Assembly: GCA_000469685.2 (NCBI GenBank)
Contig: LS997565.1
Location: 20,791,240 to 20,855,239 of the forward strand
DNA from: Haemonchus contortus
Taxonomy: Eukaryota; Nematoda; Chromadorea; Rhabditida; Trichostrongylidae
Direction: 5' to 3'
Length of the DNA stretch: 64,000 nucleotides
Of this stretch, positions 52,801 to 61,800 are shown piece by piece (the first letter of the stretch is position 1; the number at the start of each line of letters is the position of its first letter). The notes beneath the pieces were generated by a model that saw only the letters and a program-made list of their open reading frames with translations, was not told where the DNA came from and did no database searches. Both the position numbers and the translations under genes were made by a program.

Positions 52801-55800
52801 TGTGAGAAACACGACATTCGTTGTGCCACGACTCCAGGCTGGAGAGCAGTACAAGTTCCGCATTCGCGCTGAGAATCAGTTTGGCATCTCAGAACCGCTT
52901 GAGAATCCTGATCCAATCACTGCAAAATATCAGTTCAACGTACCTGCTCAACCTGATGCACCCACCGTTCGTGACATGGACTCCAACTGGGCAGAGATCG
53001 AATGGGACACACCTGCCAATGGTGGCTCGAAGATTCTTGGCTATCAAGTGCAGTATCGTGAGGCATCGTCTGCCAAATGGATCAACGCCAGTACAGATCT
53101 CATACCTCAGAATTCGATGAGAATCAACAACCTTCGCGAAAACGGAGAATACGAATTTAGGGTATTGGCAAAGAATGCTGCCGGATTCTCGAAACCATCA
53201 CCGCCATCGGAGAGGAAGAAACTACGAGCGAAATTCGGACCTCCTGGACCACCAAGTCAGGCAAATGCCCAGTCCATTGGACGTAACCACGTAACCCTCA
53301 CCTGGGTAGCGCCACTCGATGATGGAGGATCTCCAATCACCGGATATATTGTGGAACAGCGTGAGTACGGTAGCACCGTATGGACGAAGGTTAGCGATTA
53401 CAACATCCGCGATCCCGAGTTCACTGTGCCTGGTCTCAAGGAGTTCCACGACTACGAGTTCCGTATCATTGCAATCAATAAATACGGAAAAGGAATACCT
53501 TCCCTGCCAACAGGACCTATCAAGATTCAGGATTTGAATGGTTCTCGACCACAAATTGTCGTGAAACCAGTCGACACTGCGCAACCGTACAACAGGAGAG
53601 CAGTCTTCGTCTGTGAAGCTGTTGGTCGCCCTGACCCCGTCTGTCGGTGGATCAGAAATGGCCGCGAGCTACCCGAAAGCAGTCGATACAGGTTCGAGGG
53701 ACATGACGGTACATTCAAATTCACAATCAAAGAAGTTTGGGATATCGATGCTGGAGAGTACACTTGTGAAGTGTCGAACGTTTACGGTAGCGATTCGGCT
53801 ACTGCAAAACTTATAGTTCAAGGTGAGTCTTACTTCGGTGTTCTTTTTCAAAATAAAAAAATTTGATTGTTAAATTGCGTAATTTCAGCTCCACCGATCA
53901 TTGAGAAGGACGTACAGAACACCATTCTACCAATGGGCGAAATGGTCCGCCTGAAGATCTATTTCTCGGGTACACCACCGTTCAATCACTCATTGACATT
54001 GAACAAGGAAGAGGTGGACGCTGACCATCCGACAATCCGTACTGTCGACTTTGACGATCACATCCTCATCACCATCCCATCACTTTCCACCCGTGAAGCT
54101 GGTCGATACGAATACACAATCAGCAATGACAGTGGTGTGGCTTCAACCGGGTTCTGGCTGAATGTCACCGGACTACCTGGTGCTCCACAAGGACCTCTGC
54201 ATTTCAGCAATGTTGGCCCACATCAGGTAACCCTGTCCTGGCGCCCACCGGTGAATGACGGAGGCTCGAAGATCACCAATTATGTTGTCGAAAAGAGGAA
54301 CGTAGAGAAGGATGATTGGACCGTTGTTGCCTCCAGTGTTCGTGACCTGTCGTTCACAGTACAAGGACTATTCGAAAACCACGAGTACGAGTTCCGAGTG
54401 AGTGCAGCTAACGAAAATGGTCAAGGAGTGCCACTCGTGGGCGAAAACCCAGTAGTGACTCGACTTCCGTTTGACCGCCCGGGACCGCCAACCGACTTGG
54501 AGGTTATGGAAGTTGGTGGTGACTTCTTGACGCTAACTTGGCATCGACCGCAATCTGATGGCGGAGGCCGTATTCGCGGTTACTATGTTGAGAAATGTGA
54601 GGATGACCAGGAAGTAGCGTGGGTGCGATGCAACCAGAACCCATCACCAGGAAACACTTTCAACGTTTCGAGCCTTATCGACGGAAGGAAGTATAGATTC
54701 CGTGTGTTCGCCGTCAACGACGCCGGCTTGTCTGATGCTGCTGAAATGTAAGTGTTTCTTACTCCCTATCAGATCCAACATCAAAAGTTTTTTTTTCAGG
54801 GACCTGATGGAATTCAAGTCCGCAGGCGGTGGAACTCCTCCTGAGATCATTTCCCAGTTGTCGGACCAATCTGTTGAGCCAGGACGTGGTGCAACGTTTG
54901 AGTGTGAAATCACTGGTTCCCCACGACCTGAGTATAGTTGGTTCAAGGGCATGAAGGAACTAGTGGACACCTCGAGATTCACGATTCTCTCTAAGGGTGA
55001 TAAGCAGATTCTCATGGTCAATCATGCGAACCCCGAAGACGCAGACGAGTACACATGTCGCGCTACGAACAAATTCGGCACAAAGAGCACCAGAGCACAG
55101 TTGTTGCTAATGTCTAAACCGAGAGTGTTCTTGCCACCTCGCTACCATGGTGGATATGAAGCTCAGAAGAGCGAGACGATCGAGTTGAAGATCCCCTACA
55201 AAGCCTTCCCACGAGCTGAATCTCGATGGACCAAGGACGGTGAACCGATCGAGAATGGTGGTCGTTACGAAATCACAACTGACGACAAAACCGCCACTCT
55301 ACGCATTTCCAACGCGACTCGAGACGATTACGGTCAATATCGAGTAACTGTTGAAAACTGTGTGGGACAAGACTCAACCACTGTGGGTGTTACCGTAGCC
55401 GATTGCCCAGAACCACCTCGATTCCCCATCGTTGAAAACGTGCTGGATGAGGCTGTGATTCTGTCATGGAAACCTCCAAATCTTGATGGTGGATCCCTAG
55501 TCACTCAGTACATTGTAGAAAGGAGAGATACCGCTGGAGGAGCGTGGGAACCATGTGCGAAGACACGCTTCGCCTGTGTTACCGTAGAGGGATGCCGTCC
55601 AAAGAAGACCTATCAATTCCGAATCAGTGCTGAGAACAAGCATGGCGTATCGCAACCCTGCGAGCCCACTGCTCCAGTGACGATTCCTGGTGATGACCGC
55701 ATCCGACAAAGAGACTACGACGTCGACGATACTGGCAAGGTGATTCGTGGTAAAGGACCTACCATGGCCAATTATGATGGCTACGTAATTGATGTGTGGA

Positions 55801-58800
55801 AGCAATACTACCCTCAAGAAGTTGAGATCAAACACACTCCTGTACTTGATCAATACGATATCCATGAGGAAATTGGAACGTGAGTTGTAATCATTTGCTT
55901 TATTAATGTAATTGAAGTAATTGAGTCTTTCAAGGGGTGCATTCGGCGTGGTACATCGCTGCACCGAGCGCGCAACTGGCAACACCTTTGCTGCCAAGTT
56001 CGTGAACACCCAGAACGAAGCGGATAAGGCAACCGTCCGTAAAGAAATCAACACCATGTCCGTGCTTCGACATCCCAAACTCATCAACTTACACGATGCA
56101 TTCGAAGGTGACAAGGAAATGGTCATGATTTACGAGTTGTGAGTTCCTTTGTTTATTATTTCATCCCTGGGACCTAAGTAAGGGCATTCTTGGGGTTGTC
56201 CTAAGTAGTGGTGATTTTGCGTTTTCATGAATCCTGCCTACACATCAACCTATTAGCCAGCCCATCCTAAGCTTCAGAAAGCGAACGGGCGACTCACGTA
56301 TAGAGGAGAGCGTTGAGAGGTAGCAAAACTTTGAAAAATTCAATTTTGCAGCATGTCTGGTGGCGAATTGTTTGAAAAAGTCGCCGATGATTCAAATCGA
56401 ATGACTGAAGCCGAGGCAATCGAGTACACTCGCCAAGTGTGCAAAGCGTTGTGCCACATGCACGAGATGAACTACGTCCATTTGGACTTGAAGCCAGAAA
56501 ACATCATGTTCACCACAAAGAAGAGCAATGAGTTGAAGTTGATCGACTTTGGCCTCGCCTCTTACCTGGACCCCAAGGAAAGCGTTAAGGTGAACCATTC
56601 ATTTTGATACCAATTTTACCTATACTATCATAAGTGAGTTGGGAAACACCGCTGGTCATGGCGCTTCAGCTCCCCTTTTTCGAGAGCTTTACTCAGTCCG
56701 AGAATCACCTAGCCCTCATTACAGGTCACGACTGGCACTGCAGAATTTGCAGCTCCTGAAGTAGCCAACGGAGAACCAGTCGGTTACTACACGGATATGT
56801 GGAGTGTCGGAGTACTGGCGTACATCCTTCTGTCAGGATTGTCACCGTTCGCAGGTGAAAACGATGAAGAAACCCTGAAGAACGTGAAGAAATGCGATTG
56901 GAACATGGACGACCCGATCTTCAGCCAAGTCTCTGACAATGCCAAAGACTTCGTTCGCAAGCTGCTCGTTGCAGAACCAGGGTTAGTGGCTGATAAGGAG
57001 GGAAAGTTGAAATTCTGCATTTTCCGTTAATGCCTCTTCTTCAGAGGTCGAATGACAATTCATGAAGCTCTGAATCACCCATGGTTGTCAAGCGGTGAAG
57101 TTGGTAAAGGTGACGTAATTCCGAGCAGCCGATACCACTCCGTTCGTGATTCGATTCGTCAAAAATACGTAAGTGCTTTTTTTCTATCCTTTTTCACCTC
57201 CCTAAAACTCATTTGAAGTGTGATGTTCCAGGATGCTTGGCCAGAGCCGGTTCCACCACTCGGTCGTATTTCCAACTTCAGTTCTCTTCGAAAACACCGC
57301 CCAACTGAGTACCACATCCACGATGCCTTCTTTGAGCGCTCTGAAGCTCAGCCACGGTTTATCATCAAGCCGTTCAGTACATCGGTGACTGAAGGACAGA
57401 GTGCCAACTTCTACTGCAAAGTAATCGCCTCGTCAACACCAATTGTTACCTGGCATCACGACTCGACGGAACTGAAACAAAGTGTGAAATACATGAAGAA
57501 GTACAACGGCAACGACTATGGTCTCACTATCAACAGGGTGAAAATGGACGACAAAGGCGAATACACAGTTCGTGCAAAGAACTCGTACGGGTCGAAAGAA
57601 GAAGTCGTATTCCTCACTGTCAACAAGAAGAGCGAAGAATTCAAGAGCAAACCATTGGAACCAATGCGAAAGGCGCCCACGCCACCGAAAGTCGAGGAGT
57701 TCAAGGAAAAAGATATTCCTCCCAACTTCTCGTTCCACCTTCGCCCACGCTTGATCCAAAAGAATCATCAATGCAAGTTGATTTGTACATTACAAGGGAA
57801 CCCCCTACCTACTGTGGAATGGTTCAAAAATGGAGTACCCGTCGACCAAGACCGCGTACAGACGACATTCCGCAGTGGTGTCTGCACATTGGAGATCTTC
57901 AACACGCGACTCGACGATGCTGGCACATACACTTGCAAGGCTACGAGTCCACTTGGAGAGGCTGTTTCCGAGTGTGTCGTCACGGTGCAGACGAAAGGAG
58001 GAGAACCCATGCCTCGTGTCTCTTCATACCGCACTAAAAGGACATACGATTCGCTGACTGTTAACGAAGTCGAGAAGTCGAGATCGTACTCCGATTTCCG
58101 GACTGAATCATCATCGTATTCTTCGTCTCGTTCCTCCTACAGCTCCAAATACGAGTCGAGTACGCGATCAGCAGCAGACGATCTCAAAATAAAAGTCTCC
58201 ACTGAGCCACCAAACTTCGCTAGCAAACTCAAGGATGTTACTGTCGATCAAGGAGAACCGGTTACGTTATCTTGTGAGGTCAGTACATTGCATTTATTAT
58301 CCCTCCCTTCGATTGAGAAAAGAGCAGTAAGAGTGATTGATGTTTTTCAGGTGGAAGGAACCCCATCACCCCTGATCGAATGGCTACACAATGGCGAACG
58401 CGTGACGGATCCGCGATTAGCAACTTCCTTTTCTGGAGGGAAAGCGACGTTGACAATCTCCGAAGCAGGCGCCGACGACGTGGGAGAATACGTTTGCAGG
58501 GCCAGCAACTCCGCCGGACAGGAATCATGCCGAGCTAACGTCACCGTGCGACCAGCTCAAAACGCACAAATTGAAAATGGACATGTAAATGGAACCGAAG
58601 AGGAAGGATTGCGGTAAGAATACCCTCCCATATATACTTCAAGTTGATGTAATGTACATGATTTAGAAGAGGAAACAAATGTAGCTATTTGTTTTGATGA
58701 AGAATGGTAAGTTGGAGTAAATGAGACCTGGACCGTTTCTTGGGAAGCAGTTAAAGTAACGAGGAGGGGGAAGTAGTGGTTGGTTCTGGTTAGGGAACGA

Positions 58801-61800
58801 TTGTTATTATGAGAACAGTCCCTCGAGCGCGATGTAAGGAAGTTATGAAGGATGTAGTATAGTTTCGAATTAAGATCGAGACAGTACGTCAAAGTAGACG
58901 AGATAAGTATGGGAACAGTATGGGAGGGGTCAAAAGTGTTTTGAAGGAACTTGAACTTTGTGATAGATTAAGCGCGGATCACTTCTTATTGTTACCCAAA
59001 GACCCTGTGATCTACAAGGGGAATGAAGTGCTCAAATTTTATTTTAATAACGATGACTGAGCTATACTCAAGCTAATGCACCCCCCCCCCCTTCCCATTG
59101 AACTAAAGGGGAATCAAAAGGAGCTACGAGCAGTGAACTAGCGATTTGATGAAGGTGATATTTTGTATACTGTGTGATTGTAAACTGTAAACCATCACCT
59201 TCAACATCCCAATTTTCATCATCCTGGGCTCGGTGAACTTAAAACCATGATGTACTACTTGCTCATAAGTTAAGCGATAAAAGAGGTACATAAACAGGAA
59301 ATAAATCGCATATCTATCTAGGCCTTCACTTCTACATACCTTTCAGAATAGAGAAAAGAGGAAGGTCAACCAATGACAGGCTTTGGCGATTCACATCCTG
59401 TTGGCTTACTTTCCCTTCCATGTCTTTCTCCTTCTATCCATTCGAGAACTGGAGTGAAGTGAAAGTCTTGAAGCGGTTTATATCATTTCTAAGCCATTTT
59501 GTGTCTAATGCCGTTCCCATGCCTACTCATAACGAAGGAGCGTTTTGCGGATGACTGTGAACCCCGAGCTTCTATAGCTTCCGCTCGCTAACGGAAACAG
59601 CGCGGTGACTCGTTCCCTGCCTGATTCCTTTTAACGAGAAAGGGCACAGGCTTTAAAAGGATCTCTTTGGAGTTGATACTACATAGAATTGTGCAAGTTC
59701 ATTTTCTCGTGAGATGCGACATACTGGCAGATGTTAGTGACTTGGGTCATGGGGTGTTGAAACTCTTTTTGCTCGATGCGAAGTCTAAATGGGGAAGCAC
59801 TTGTACGTACCAAATCAAGTAAGCACAGAAGGCCCAAGCAAGAGCGGCAAAAACGCTGTGTCACTCGGTTGATACATTTGACGAAGCTACAAAATTTGAA
59901 ACCTGATCGACCTCCGAATTAACAGAATGGCTCTCGGTCTACTAGTTCAATGTCAGGTCTCCGCTCAGAAATGTCAAGTGACGACAAACGATTGCATTGG
60001 AAAAAAGGATCGTCGTCTCTTGACACTGTATGAAATAATATTTGAACAGATCTATTGCGGTTGTAGGTTGTTATGTATTCTGTACTGCGAAAGAGAAACA
60101 CAAATATGCTCCCATGTTGAGAGAGTGATCAGTGATCCGTAACCTTTGCGAGTACTTCTGACAGGAAATAGGGTAGATCCTGAGGTTTGAAAAATGGCTG
60201 GGACAATAAGGTTGTAGAAGTGATTCTCAAGATATACAATGTCGAATTCCACTGCCGGTGATGCTTCGCTTGCCTACCGCCAACTGCTCGAACCACAGTA
60301 GGTTGAAGGCGCAGTTACGCTAATTGTAGTTTATTCAGTTTCAGACGTAATTCAATTCCAGGCGATAATCCACAATAGTGCAAAAGTGGCGAAGAAAAAG
60401 CAAAAATCGGCGTATTCTGGGATATGCAAGGCTTTCAAAACGATTGAACATTAGTGGTTGGATGAGAATGTAACGAAAGAGTTGCATAGAAGGAGTATTT
60501 TAACGAGTTGTTCAAATGTTCGTGCCATTGCATACAACTGGCTGCAGTATGCTGCCTGCGTGCAATGTGTGAGTCCCGGTGCGAATGGTGCCCTTCAACA
60601 GCTTTCACAATCTTTGATTAGCACTTCTCCCCGGAAATAACGTAGCGCTCGCTGCACCTGATAGGCTTCCCTTTGAAGAGCTAGCAAGTGACACAGGTGC
60701 CCGGCTAAGATGCTCTCCAACATTTGGGTGTAGTGCGTTAGGAACGAAATGGTCGCGTCGCGGTGAGAGGAGCGTCGCGCGCGAAGGATTGTAGCAGGAT
60801 GCAGCAGTAGGTAAGAGATACAAGAACAAAAGTACTAATAGTAGAATTATGCATAAAATAATGATCGCATATCCATTGAGCTGTATGAAGAATGCTAGAG
60901 CTGTAGTATTGGCGAATGAGTGGTCCGCGACAGCCGCGTGCGACAAATCGATTACCCAAAATCGTTCCTAACGCCCGTCTCCCCCAACATTTGACCACGA
61001 ACTACCTCCGAATCACAGTTCAGGTAAATTTTTGTAGACTTTCAGGTCATACTAAACCTACTGGAATGCCGCAAATTGAATAGGAACGTTGTCCACGTTG
61101 GCGTATTTAATCAGCGAGAGTTTGGCCAGCTGCATATTTGGAATGGTAAAGTGCAGCACTGCTGTTGTTTACGGTGGTGGGTCAAGAGGCTCCGTCGCGG
61201 TCCCCTGCCAGAATTTTGACATCTTCCACACACCACCTATGCTTATTAGACTAGGACTCCTGTCTTTAGGCTTGAGCATGGCAAGCGGATGACGCAGCTT
61301 CGGCGCAGTTACCGTAACGGCGCCTCCTGACCCATGCTTCCGCCGGTTGCGGCTGAAAATACTCTTTGCTCTGTAAGTGGTTGTGTATCTAGGGCTAATT
61401 CAAAAATTTATCCAAAATCGTGTCCAAGCTTACTAAATGCTGTCAAACAAGTTGTAGGGTACAAGAACGAATGATAGAGGAGAGAACTAGCGATTGTGCG
61501 AGACATGAAAAGCGGGGACACAAGGATAGGTCCATTCAATTATTAAACCGAAGATTGGGAGGAAAACCAGGGCATCTTCGGGCTGCAATAATACTTGAAC
61601 AAACCTTCAGAATTGTCCGACATCTTGCTGGCCAAATTGTGGACGAAGGCGCCTCCGTCAGTCTGGAAGCCTGTGCATCAGGGAAACCCGATCAACTGAG
61701 ATGGACAAAGAATGGAGTAGAGGTAAAGAGATAGTCACTGTTACGGCCTAGACGCATTATTGTTAAACTAGTAACACATTCCAGGTGACAAGTGATAGCC

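Larger units (their letters stand above)
58614..61610 (+). other. unc-22: unc-22 intron 91 (3.0 kb)
   Basis: GTAAGAA to AACCTTCAG. It contains an 11-C run (59081-59091), an AATAAA (59301-59306), the family 1 repeat copy C, and the inverted family 2 copy D. The first 700 bases could be a 3' UTR of a shorter isoform (see findings). No other gene was recognised. Confidence 0.65.
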
